A DNA stretch of 64,000 nt from Paenibacillus baekrokdamisoli (lineage in GTDB: Bacteria; Bacillota; Bacilli; Paenibacillales; Paenibacillaceae), in assembly GCF_003945345.1 (NCBI RefSeq), contig NZ_AP019308.1, forward strand, positions 372,001-436,000, given 5' to 3'. Both the position numbers and the translations under genes were made by a program. Positions 16,192 to 24,860 of the stretch are shown here, in pieces (position 1 is the stretch's first letter; each line of letters begins with the position of its first letter). Below the pieces are notes generated by a model that did no database searches, was not told the DNA's origin, and was given only the letters and a program-made list of their open reading frames with translations.

Positions 16192-17433
16192 ATGTTGCCC
16201 CAAACTTTGCGTACGACGGATATTCGATTGAGCAATAAATTACACTTACTGCAATTTGTGCGCCAGCGCGGAGAAGTGACTAAGCCTGAAATCGAGAAAC
16301 AGCTGGGCTTCAGCGCTCCAACCGTATCCACACTTATCGATGAGATGGTTCATGAAGGCTTTATTAAATATAAAGGTATGGGTTCATCAACCGGACAAGG
16401 TGGGAAACGCCCTAAAATATTTACTTTCAACCCAACTGGTAGAGGGATCATTGGCATTCATATAGGGGTGCGAAGCATACAGGCAGCACTGATGGATTTG
16501 GAAGCGAATATATTATTCAGAGTAGATTGTCCTTTGAAGCCTAAGGTGCAAATTCATACAATGATGTCCATTCTGGATAGCCTTATCAAGGAATGTGTTG
16601 ATGAGGCGCGCCGACGTCATATTTTTTTGCTCGGTATTGGATTAGGGTGCCCGGGAGTCGTTGACTTCAAAACAGGCAAGGTGCTTAGATCGATCAATAT
16701 GCCGGTATTAGAGCAAGAGTCATTTGGAGATATCTGGATAAAAGAGTATGATATCCCCGCATGGATTGATAATGAGTGCAATAACTTGGCATTGGGTGAG
16801 AAATGGTTTGGTTTAACTGGTGCAGCTGGAACGACATTGAATTTGCTTACGGAAGAGGGAATAGGAGCTGGCATAATTATCGATGAGCAGTTGATTCGCG
16901 GTGCTAGTAATAGCTTTGGCGAAGTCGGGCATATGGTCATAGAACGTGATGGCGCACAATGCCATTGTGGAAATCGCGGTTGCTGGGAAATGCATTCGTC
17001 TACATCGGCGCTGCTTAGCTTGCTGGAAAAGTATGCGAATCAATCCGCCATTTTGACAGAAGCACTGGAGCAGAATGGAGAATTGACTATGGACGATATT
17101 GTTAATGCACTTGAAGCTGACGATAAAGTTACGCAAAGCATTGCTATTAAAGAGTTGTCAATTTCTTTATCAATAGGGTTGACCAACCTTGTTAATATAT
17201 TTAATCCAGATGCGATTATTGTTCACGGTGAGATGACGAGGCTTGGTGCCCCCCTGTTGAGCGAATTGCGGAGAATAGTCAAAGAACAGGCGCTGCCAAT
17301 TTCAGCAGAGCAGGTCCATATTGCATTCTCTGAGCTTGGAGAAGAAGCGCATTTAATCGGAGCTGGAGCACTCTGTATTAAAGAGCTTTTTGAATTTCCG
17401 GAAGCATTGTTTCGTAAAGACGAAACGATTTAA
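16192..17433 (+). CDS. ROK-family transcriptional repressor (XylR/NagC type)
   Basis: A 413-residue regulator. An N-terminal winged helix-turn-helix (residues ~12-70: GEVTKPEIEKQLGFSAPTVS) is followed by a ROK sugar-kinase-like domain. The ROK zinc motif CHCGNRGCWE is intact near residue 262, and nucleotide/sugar-binding motifs GIHIG and GLGCPGVVD are visible. XylR- and NagC-type ROK proteins repress sugar uptake and breakdown genes until a sugar binds. It lies directly upstream of a long co-oriented carbohydrate locus whose first promoter carries a palindrome, so it is the likely regulator of that locus. The sugar is unknown. Confidence 0.9.
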   Translation: MLPQTLRTTDIRLSNKLHLLQFVRQRGEVTKPEIEKQLGFSAPTVSTLIDEMVHEGFIKYKGMGSSTGQGGKRPKIFTFNPTGRGIIGIHIGVRSIQAALMDLEANILFRVDCPLKPKVQIHTMMSILDSLIKECVDEARRRHIFLLGIGLGCPGVVDFKTGKVLRSINMPVLEQESFGDIWIKEYDIPAWIDNECNNLALGEKWFGLTGAAGTTLNLLTEEGIGAGIIIDEQLIRGASNSFGEVGHMVIERDGAQCHCGNRGCWEMHSSTSALLSLLEKYANQSAILTEALEQNGELTMDDIVNALEADDKVTQSIAIKELSISLSIGLTNLVNIFNPDAIIVHGEMTRLGAPLLSELRRIVKEQALPISAEQVHIAFSELGEEAHLIGAGALCIKELFEFPEALFRKDETI

Positions 17434-17495
17434 GTTTCGCGTAAATGTTCGAAGGGTAACGATAATCAAGCGTTCAAGAGTAGCACGCGTAGAAT

Positions 17496-17520
17496 CCCAC
17501 ACTATGATAAACAGTGTGGG
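17496..17520 (+). terminator. Hairpin after the ROK gene
   Basis: CCCACACT (17496-17503) pairs with AGTGTGGG (17513-17520). The following tail is only moderately T-rich, so it is a probable but not strong terminator. Confidence 0.6.
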
Positions 17521-17644
17521 TATTAAGCTTTCTCTCATCGTCGGAACCGTGATGGAAGGCAGTCGAACGACGCTTCAAAAGTGGGTTTTAACCATGCATT
17601 TATTGATTCATGACAACGTGGAATCTCTGCAAATGAAAAAAATA

Positions 17645-17681
17645 TTGACCTTTAGTTAGTTAAATACTATGATTAACTAAC
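17645..17681 (+). promoter_or_regulatory. Sigma-A promoter with overlapping operator for the carbohydrate locus
   Basis: TTGACC (17645-17650) and TATGAT (17668-17673) are 17 bases apart. A perfect 9-bp inverted repeat, GTTAGTTAA (17655-17663) and TTAACTAAC (17673-17681), covers the spacer and the -10 box. The half-site TTAGTTAGTTAA is reminiscent of Bacillus XylR operators (TTAGTTTGTTT). Repression by the adjacent ROK protein is the simplest reading. Confidence 0.75.
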
Positions 17682-17740
17682 AATCATAAACAAAATAAGT
17701 TATTTCAGGAAACAAGAACAATATGATCAGGGGGCTTAGC

Positions 17741-18856
17741 ATGAAAATCGGTATTATTGGATATGGATTGCGCGCGGGCTATGTATTCGCCCAGATGAAG
17801 GAATTATTCCCGGAAACGGAACTTGCGGCCATTACGGATCCACGCCAGCAGGAGCTTGCACAGACGGTAGGAGAGGAGACGAGATTCTACGACACACCGG
17901 AGCAAATGCTGAATAGAGAAAAGCTTGATGGCATTATAATCGGCACTCGCTGTAACTTACATACGGATTTGGCTATTCGAATGCTGCCAGCCGGTATTCC
18001 GATTTTTCTCGAAAAGCCGGTGGCTACGACGATTGAAGACCTGATGCGGTTAAAGCATGCATACGAGAATAGCCGGACGGAGGTTGTCGTTTCGTTCCCG
18101 CTCCGCAACACACCGCTAATAAAAAGAGTTAAAGAAGAAATTTCCTTAGGTAAAATAGGTAAGGTTGAGCATGTTCAAGCGATCAATAATGTTTATTACG
18201 GTGGCGTATATTTTCACAACTGGTATCGGGATGAAGCGCTTACAGGCGGGCTGTTCTTACAGAAAGCGACGCATGACTTTGATTACATTAACTATATTAC
18301 GGGTGAGAAGGCACGTTGGATTACTGCAATGAAGTCCAAACAAGTATTCAAAGGCACGAAGGAGGCTGGCTTGGAATGTCCGGATTGCAATGAATATAAT
18401 ACTTGTCCTGAGAGCTCACTTATCCAGCCTTATGGTACGAAATGCTGCTTTGCAGAGGATACTGGAAATGAAGACTCGGGAAGCGCACTTATCGAGTATG
18501 AAAGTGGTATGCATGCGGTGTATACACAAAACTTTTTTGCTCGCAAGGCGGCGGGAAGACGGGGAGCAAGACTGCTAGGCTTCAAAGGTACATTGGAATT
18601 CGACTGGTACACCAGCGAAATCGTCATTTATCCCCATCATGAAGATAAAGAACCGGAGCGTATAGCGGTAACGCTTGCTGCTGAAGACGGACACAGTGGT
18701 GGTGATTCGGCACTAATTAGAAATTTCGTCGATGTCATTCGAGGCGAGGATAAGTCACGTACACCACTTGAAGAGGGATTATTCAGCGCTCTGATGTGCT
18801 TAAAGGCAACTGCCTCCGCAAATACGAGAACGTTTCAGCCTATCAGCTATGAATAA
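17741..18856 (+). CDS. Gfo/Idh/MocA-family oxidoreductase
   Basis: A 371-residue NAD(P)-dependent dehydrogenase-like protein. The N-terminal Rossmann fold opens MKIGIIGYGLRAGYVF, and the EKP motif (FLEKPVATT, residue ~87) with the conserved lysine is present. The C-terminal alpha/beta domain includes LQKATHDFDYINYITG with the usual D/H residues. A cysteine-rich insertion, CPDCNEYNTC and a later CC (~residues 209-240), is seen in a subgroup of the family and could bind metal. Start ATG 17741 was preferred over 17723 because AGGGGG is placed correctly for it. It opens the carbohydrate gene cluster and probably oxidises the imported sugar or a derivative. Confidence 0.85.
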   Translation: MKIGIIGYGLRAGYVFAQMKELFPETELAAITDPRQQELAQTVGEETRFYDTPEQMLNREKLDGIIIGTRCNLHTDLAIRMLPAGIPIFLEKPVATTIEDLMRLKHAYENSRTEVVVSFPLRNTPLIKRVKEEISLGKIGKVEHVQAINNVYYGGVYFHNWYRDEALTGGLFLQKATHDFDYINYITGEKARWITAMKSKQVFKGTKEAGLECPDCNEYNTCPESSLIQPYGTKCCFAEDTGNEDSGSALIEYESGMHAVYTQNFFARKAAGRRGARLLGFKGTLEFDWYTSEIVIYPHHEDKEPERIAVTLAAEDGHSGGDSALIRNFVDVIRGEDKSRTPLEEGLFSALMCLKATASANTRTFQPISYE

Positions 18857-18870
18857 AATTGCAATTGATT

Positions 18871-18884
18871 TGAAAGCGCTTCCT
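18871..18884 (+). promoter_or_regulatory. Possible CcpA (cre) site
   Basis: TGAAAGCGCTTCCT matches the cre consensus TGAAAGCGCTTTCA at 12 of 14 positions and lies between the oxidoreductase and the ABC ATPase genes. It suggests catabolite repression of the transporter genes. Confidence 0.55.
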
Positions 18885-18932
18885 ATTTGTGCGAAAAAGT
18901 ACTCGGTATAAACCGAAAGGGGGAGAGAACAA

Positions 18933-20060
18933 GTGGCTAGCGTGCATTTGCATAATCTAATCAAAAGATACGAAAAAAACGGCATGAATGTTGTCAATAG
19001 TATAAATTTATCAATTGAAGATGGTGAATTTATGGTGCTGGTTGGTCCCTCAGGGTGCGGCAAATCGACAACATTGCGAATGATAGCTGGTCTTGAGAGT
19101 GTCTCAGATGGTGATATCTATATTGGGGAGAAAATAGTAAATGATGTCCCTCCAAAACAGCGCGATATATCCATGGTATTCCAGAACTATGCGCTCTATC
19201 CGAACATGTCTGTCTATGAAAATATGGCGTTTGGGATGCGGCTGCGGAAGACGGAGAAACATATCATGGACTCATCCGTTAAACAGAGCTCTAGGGTGCT
19301 GGAAATTGAACATTTGCTGGAACGCAAACCACGCCAATTGTCTGGTGGTCAACGCCAACGTGTAGCGCTCGGCCGTGCACTCGTGCGCCAGCCGCAGGTG
19401 TTCTTGCTTGATGAGCCTCTATCCAATCTAGATGCACGACTGCGTGTCCAGATGCGTACGGAAATTGTTGAGCTTCATCGTCAGTTGGCGACAACGACGA
19501 TCTATGTCACTCATGACCAGATCGAAGCGATGACCATGGGCACACGGATCTGCATCATGAAGAGTGGGACAATCCAACAGGTCGGAACGCCTGAGGAAGT
19601 ATATACACGTCCTGCCAATTTGTTTGTCGCCGGCTTTATCGGTACACCGCCAATTAATATTTTACAGGGGACCGTTCTAGACCAAGGAAAAAGCGGCTTT
19701 ACGTTTTCGACAAAGCGCTTCACACTCAAGCTGCCGCAAAGGTATGAAGAAACTTTAAGAGAGTTAAAACTTGCAGATCGAAAGGTCTATCTAGGAGTTC
19801 GCCCTGAATTTTCATCGCTGCCCAACTATTACGTTGGAGGTGCGGATGGGCTGAAGATCAAAGGTGATGTGTTCTTCAGTGAAATGGTCGGCGCAGATCG
19901 ATATATTCATGTTCATATTGGTGAGAACTCGTTCGTTTTTCGCGCTCCCGCTTATGAACGTGTAGCGATTGGGGAACAGGTTGAGATTGTTCTTCATCCG
20001 GAGGCGCTGCTGCTGTTTCATGCAGAGACGGAAGAACGTTTGCCGGATGATCGGGGTTGA
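18933..20060 (+). CDS. ABC transporter ATPase, MsmK/UgpC type
   Basis: A 375-residue carbohydrate-importer ATPase. It has Walker A GPSGCGKSTT (residue ~35), Q-loop MVFQNYALYP, signature LSGGQRQRVALGRAL, Walker B VFLLDEPLSNLD and switch histidine VTHDQ. A C-terminal OB-like (TOBE) regulatory domain follows from about residue 235. The GTG start at 18933 follows AAAGGGGGAG. It is the only ATPase in a locus with two complete permease pairs, and MsmK-type ATPases are known to serve several importers, so it may energise both. A cre-like site lies just upstream. Confidence 0.93.
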   Translation: MASVHLHNLIKRYEKNGMNVVNSINLSIEDGEFMVLVGPSGCGKSTTLRMIAGLESVSDGDIYIGEKIVNDVPPKQRDISMVFQNYALYPNMSVYENMAFGMRLRKTEKHIMDSSVKQSSRVLEIEHLLERKPRQLSGGQRQRVALGRALVRQPQVFLLDEPLSNLDARLRVQMRTEIVELHRQLATTTIYVTHDQIEAMTMGTRICIMKSGTIQQVGTPEEVYTRPANLFVAGFIGTPPINILQGTVLDQGKSGFTFSTKRFTLKLPQRYEETLRELKLADRKVYLGVRPEFSSLPNYYVGGADGLKIKGDVFFSEMVGADRYIHVHIGENSFVFRAPAYERVAIGEQVEIVLHPEALLLFHAETEERLPDDRG

Positions 20061-20066
20061 GGCAGG

Positions 20067-23012
20067 ATGAATAAACGGGTCCGAAATATGCTGCTGCCGA
20101 TCGTTCTCCTGTTTGCCACGGTGTTTGGCATTCTAACATTTTATAGTGGTTCGTCATCTTCATTCTCCATTGCCGAATTAGAAGGCAATGCTGTGTCCAC
20201 ACCGGCCGCTATCGGGGAACGAATGAAGGGATCATATACCACCTTGCTCCAGCAATGGAACGATGCAGGTTACGAGAAGGGGTCAAATAAGCCCGTTCAA
20301 TTAACAGTCTCCGAGCCTTCCTCTTCATCCGAAATCACACAGCCCGCTGAGGATGGGAAGAGCATTCAATTACTAAAGCAGCAAAGTTGGGTAGAATATG
20401 CATTCCAAGTGACCGACAGCGGGCAGTACGAATTGGAAATGGAGTATATGCCACTGGAGGACACATTCGCCCCGGTTCAGATCGCAGTCGAATTGGATGG
20501 AAAGTTCCTCTATAAGGAAGCTGAGTATTTGATGCTTGATCGAGTATTTCACGATGCTATATATCCTCCTGCTACAAATGAACGGGGTGATCAACAACGG
20601 CCGCTTCAAGTGGAGGATCGGGCATGGCGTACTGTACGCTTACATGACGTCAAGATGGCACATAGTGAACCGCTGCGTTGGCTGCTGACAGAGGGGAAAC
20701 ATTCTCTACGTATTCGACTTATTCAAGAACGGGTTGCGTTGAAGTCGATTTCATTTGCTCCTGTGCAAGCGCTGTCATCATATGACGCATCTAAGGCAGC
20801 GAAGCGAGGGACTTCGAATGTATCATGGCAGAGAACAATTGAAGCGGAAGAGATGGCTGCGAAATCTGATCCGTCCGTTCAAAGTCAGCCGAGCAACGAT
20901 GACTTGGCATTCCCACCTTCCAAGGGGCGCGTAATTCTAAATACGCTTGGGGGCGAGCGTTGGTACAGGGGAGGTCAATGGGCAGAATGGACATTTGATG
21001 TACCTGAGGATGGTTGGTATGACATTTATCTTAAGTATTTACAAGACTTGAATCGGGATGTAACCTCTTATCGCAGTGTTTCGATTGATGGGAAGGTGCC
21101 TTACAAGGAATGGCAGCAAGTCGCATTTCCTTATACAAGTGATTGGACGATACGAGCGATAGGCGATAAAGGAGGAAATGCTTATTCCGTGCATCTGTCA
21201 AAAGGCAGTCATACGTTAAGGATGACTGTGCAAACAGCGGAAACAACTGTTATTCGAGAACGGCTTTTGGCTCTGCAAGCAGAGCTGCAGCAGATCAATC
21301 ATCAGATTATGATGGTTAGTGGCGTACATGATTCCCAGATGATTGATAATAACCGGGATTGGGATATTACGAAGTATGTTCCTGGTTTGGAAGTGACCTT
21401 TACCGGATACGCCAAGCTGCTATATGAGCAAATTGCTGAGTTACAGCAATTGTTCGGTAATAACGATGGAAGCACATCATTGCGTTCCGCGCTGTATGAT
21501 CTGCTCGATATTGCCAAAGATCCGAATCTAATTCCGCGTAAGCCGCAAATGCTTGGAACGATTCAGGAGACGCTCGCTACCTATGTCGACACACTTACCT
21601 ACCAGCCAGTATCACTAGACCAGATTTATATTAGTGCAGCAGGGATGAAACCGGAAGTGCAAATGTCAGACTGGAATGACAAACTTGCCAATGATGTCAG
21701 CAGCTTTTTCCGTTCTTTCTCATCCAATTATATGTACAACGGCCGTAGTGATAAGAAATCCTTGACAGTGTGGGTGAATCGCGGTCGCGATTATGTATCG
21801 CAGCTTCAGCAGCTAGTGGATGAGACGTTTACACCGGCAACTGGCATTTCAGTCAATATTAATTTGATGCCCAATGAGCAACTGCTTATTCTGAGCAGCT
21901 CATCTGACAAGCAGCCTGATGTTGCACTTGGAATCAGCCAGAACATGCCTGCTGACCTAGCGATGCGAAATGCGTTAGTTGATGTGAGTCAGTTTCCAGA
22001 TTATAAACAAGTAGCTTCATCATTTCATCCCGGTTCGCTAATTCCGTTACAGTATAACGGCGGAGTATATGGGTTACCGGAAACGATTATGTTTCAAATG
22101 ATGTTCTACCGTAAAGATATTTTTGAATCATTGGGTTTGGCTCTGCCTGATACATGGGAAGACGTCGTTAAGCTATTGCCGTCATTGCAGCAGCGAGGGA
22201 TGAATTTCTTCTATTCCCCACTCGGCTTTTTACCCTTCTTTCTACAGAACGACGCCAATGTTTATAAACCCAACGGCTTGAGTAGTGGGCTCGATTCGAG
22301 AAATGGATTCAAAGCTTTCAAGCAATGGACTGACTTGTTTAATGTATATGGCTTCCCTAAGGAAGTGCCGAATTTCTACATGCATTTTCGCAATGGCAGT
22401 TTGCCGATTGGCATCGCTGATATTAACACTTATTTGCAATTGTCAGTGGCTGCGCCGGAATTGACTGGTTCATGGGGAATTGCGCCGTTGCCAGGGATCA
22501 AGGATGAGAACGGAGACACTCGCCGCTGGGCGGGCGGCTCACTGCAAAGCGGTGTTATTTTCAAATCAAGTGATCGCCAAGAGGACGCGTGGACATTCCT
22601 GAAATGGTGGCTATCCGATGAGACGCAAACCCGTTATGGCAACGATATGGAGTTGATAAACGGTATTGAATTTCGTTGGAATACGGCCAATTATAATGCA
22701 TTTCAGAAGTTGCCATGGCCGGATGAAGAGAAGAAAGCAATTAGCAAGCAATGGCAATGGTTTCAGGAGATGCCTAACGTGCCAGGTGGTTATTTCACAC
22801 AGCGGGAATTGACGTTCGCATGGAATCGGACAGTGCTGAATGGTGAAAATCCACATGAAAGCTTGGAGAAGGCTATCTTCGAGATTAATCGGGAGCTCGA
22901 GCGGAAACAGCGGGAATTCAATTTTGTCGATAAGAATGGACATGTACTCAAAACGTTCCGTGTTCCTACACTAAACAAGGCTTGGAGAGGGCGGGAGGAA
23001 GATGATGGCTAA
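20067..23012 (+). CDS. Giant membrane-anchored sugar-binding protein with two carbohydrate-binding-like domains
   Basis: 981 residues, more than twice a normal family 1 binding protein. An N-terminal membrane helix (~8-26) has no lipobox cysteine, so the protein is probably anchored by that helix. Two beta-sandwich, CBM35/CBM6-like regions follow, at about residues 110-255 (SWVEYAFQVTDSGQYELEME) and 262-400 (RGGQWAEWTFDVPEDGWYDI). Next is a helical segment (~400-560), then a family 1 extracellular binding domain (~565-940: VDVSQFPDY, GVYGLPETIMFQMMFYRKDIFE). It precedes and slightly overlaps a permease gene. The fusion suggests capture of a polysaccharide or oligosaccharide at the cell surface. 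The substrate is unknown. Confidence 0.78.
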   Translation: MNKRVRNMLLPIVLLFATVFGILTFYSGSSSSFSIAELEGNAVSTPAAIGERMKGSYTTLLQQWNDAGYEKGSNKPVQLTVSEPSSSSEITQPAEDGKSIQLLKQQSWVEYAFQVTDSGQYELEMEYMPLEDTFAPVQIAVELDGKFLYKEAEYLMLDRVFHDAIYPPATNERGDQQRPLQVEDRAWRTVRLHDVKMAHSEPLRWLLTEGKHSLRIRLIQERVALKSISFAPVQALSSYDASKAAKRGTSNVSWQRTIEAEEMAAKSDPSVQSQPSNDDLAFPPSKGRVILNTLGGERWYRGGQWAEWTFDVPEDGWYDIYLKYLQDLNRDVTSYRSVSIDGKVPYKEWQQVAFPYTSDWTIRAIGDKGGNAYSVHLSKGSHTLRMTVQTAETTVIRERLLALQAELQQINHQIMMVSGVHDSQMIDNNRDWDITKYVPGLEVTFTGYAKLLYEQIAELQQLFGNNDGSTSLRSALYDLLDIAKDPNLIPRKPQMLGTIQETLATYVDTLTYQPVSLDQIYISAAGMKPEVQMSDWNDKLANDVSSFFRSFSSNYMYNGRSDKKSLTVWVNRGRDYVSQLQQLVDETFTPATGISVNINLMPNEQLLILSSSSDKQPDVALGISQNMPADLAMRNALVDVSQFPDYKQVASSFHPGSLIPLQYNGGVYGLPETIMFQMMFYRKDIFESLGLALPDTWEDVVKLLPSLQQRGMNFFYSPLGFLPFFLQNDANVYKPNGLSSGLDSRNGFKAFKQWTDLFNVYGFPKEVPNFYMHFRNGSLPIGIADINTYLQLSVAAPELTGSWGIAPLPGIKDENGDTRRWAGGSLQSGVIFKSSDRQEDAWTFLKWWLSDETQTRYGNDMELINGIEFRWNTANYNAFQKLPWPDEEKKAISKQWQWFQEMPNVPGGYFTQRELTFAWNRTVLNGENPHESLEKAIFEINRELERKQREFNFVDKNGHVLKTFRVPTLNKAWRGREEDDG

Positions 23013-23967
23013 GTCAGAGATATCAGCTCTATCGTTTGCGCAACCGGTAAGAAAGAGCTTGGCCATGCGATTCATACAGGAGATTCGAAGGAGCGCTCTA
23101 TCGTATCTATTCATCTCGCCCTTCTTTATTATTTTCCTTTTGTTTATCGCGATTCCAACAGTGGCAGCAGTCCTTCTGTCCTTCACCTACTTTAATGCAG
23201 TCGAGCAGCCCCGATTCATCGGCTGGGCTAACTACATTAATTTATTGACGGAGGATCTTATATTCTGGAAGCATGCGCTTCCCAATACTTTCAAATTTGC
23301 CATTATTGTAGGGCCTATCGGTTATTTCATGTCTTTTGCTCTAGCCTGGTTTATTTGCAAGCTGCCGCAGCGCCTTCGGAAGTATTATACATTGGCGATG
23401 TATGCTCCATCTCTAACTGCTGGAGTTGCGATGGCAGTTGTCTGGCTTATTGTGTTCAGTGGTGATCGGCTCGGTTATTTGAACGGGCTCCTGCTTCGGC
23501 TAAATCTTATTGACTCTCCACAATTGTGGACGCAGGACCCGAAATATCTGCTCACCATAATGATGATCGTGTCGGTATGGGCAAGTATGGGCATCGGCTT
23601 CCTGGCGATGATCGCCGGTATTCAGAATGTCGATACACAGCTGTACGATGCAGGTAAAATCGACGGCATCAAATCTTCACTGCAAGAAATTTGGTACATT
23701 ACGATTCCGGCGATGAAACCTCAAATGTTGTTTGGCGCCATTATGGCGGTAGTTGGAACTTTGAAGGCTGGAGCCATATCAATGGAATTGTCTGGCGTTA
23801 ATCCGACACCAGGCTACTCCGGTCATCTCATTATTAATCACATCGATGATTTTGGATTCATCCGTTTTGAAATGGGCTATGCCGCGACGCTATCTGTGTT
23901 TTTACTCGTACTCGTCTATGCGACTAGCAAATTATGTATGAAGCTATTCGGATCACAGGGAGAGTGA
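23002..23967 (+). CDS. Sugar ABC transporter permease (MalF-like)
   Basis: A 321-residue permease with six predicted membrane helices. The cytoplasmic EAA-like loop reads YDAGKIDGIKSSLQEIWYITIPAMKP. It overlaps the binding-protein gene by 11 bases and the next permease follows at once, forming a standard binding protein-permease-permease module. The first two codons are both ATG (23002 and 23005) and either could start translation; GGGCGGGAGG lies upstream. Confidence 0.88.
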   Translation: MMAKSEISALSFAQPVRKSLAMRFIQEIRRSALSYLFISPFFIIFLLFIAIPTVAAVLLSFTYFNAVEQPRFIGWANYINLLTEDLIFWKHALPNTFKFAIIVGPIGYFMSFALAWFICKLPQRLRKYYTLAMYAPSLTAGVAMAVVWLIVFSGDRLGYLNGLLLRLNLIDSPQLWTQDPKYLLTIMMIVSVWASMGIGFLAMIAGIQNVDTQLYDAGKIDGIKSSLQEIWYITIPAMKPQMLFGAIMAVVGTLKAGAISMELSGVNPTPGYSGHLIINHIDDFGFIRFEMGYAATLSVFLLVLVYATSKLCMKLFGSQGE

Positions 23968-23975
23968 GTGCTTAT

Positions 23976-24848
23976 ATGCGTTGGTGGAAAAGAAGGGGCC
24001 GACTAAATCGTTTAACTCCTTCTCAATTGTTGTTAATTTTGCTAATGACCTTGCTCGCGTTGTTCATGCTGCTGCCCATTGTTTTTTTGTTCAACCATGC
24101 TTTTAAGCCCAAGCATGAATTATTTCTTTATCCGCCAAGTTTTATTGTGCAAGAGCCGACATGGATTAATTTTGCCGATTTTCTAAAGGTATCCAAGTCA
24201 ACAATAGTTCCGGCTACACGCTATTTATTCAATAGTATATTTACATCCGTATTAACAGTCATTACTGCAACCTTTATTAGCATTTTGTGTGCATACCCGC
24301 TTTCGAAGCATCGGTTCAAGGGGAAAAATTTTCTATTCTCAACCATACTGGTCAGTCTCATGTTTGCTCCGGAAACCGTGCAAATTCCAAGGTATTACGT
24401 GATTAGCAGCTTGGGTATCGATAATACGTACTTTGCACATATTTTGCCGATGGTTGCTCTGCCTGTTCTTGTATTTTTATTCAAGCAGTTTATTGATCAG
24501 CTTCCAGACGATTTGCTCGAATCAGCACGATTGGAAGGCGCTACTGAATTTAGATTATTTTTGTCCGTTATAGTACCGCTCTGTATACCAGTTGTGTCGA
24601 CCGCAGCGATATTGTCGTTCCAAAGTGCTTGGAACAATCTTGAGGCGTCTCAATTGTTCATGGAAGATGAAACAATGAAAACCCTTCCATTCTACATCAG
24701 TACATTGACTAGTGGATTAGCCAATAGTGTGGCGCGGCAAGGGGTCGCTGCTGCGGCAGCGCTGCTGATGTTTCTGCCTAATTTTATTATTTTTCTGCTG
24801 CTGCAGCGCAGGGTCATTTCCACGATGGCTCATTCAGGTATCAAATAG
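23976..24848 (+). CDS. Sugar ABC transporter permease (MalG-like)
   Basis: The second permease of the module, ~290 residues, with six membrane helices and the EAA loop LLESARLEGATEFRLFLSVIVPL. It pairs with the preceding permease. I prefer ATG 23976. GTG 23964, which overlaps the previous stop, is also possible and would add four residues. Confidence 0.85.
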   Translation: MRWWKRRGRLNRLTPSQLLLILLMTLLALFMLLPIVFLFNHAFKPKHELFLYPPSFIVQEPTWINFADFLKVSKSTIVPATRYLFNSIFTSVLTVITATFISILCAYPLSKHRFKGKNFLFSTILVSLMFAPETVQIPRYYVISSLGIDNTYFAHILPMVALPVLVFLFKQFIDQLPDDLLESARLEGATEFRLFLSVIVPLCIPVVSTAAILSFQSAWNNLEASQLFMEDETMKTLPFYISTLTSGLANSVARQGVAAAAALLMFLPNFIIFLLLQRRVISTMAHSGIK

Positions 24849-24860
24849 GAGGGGCGCATC

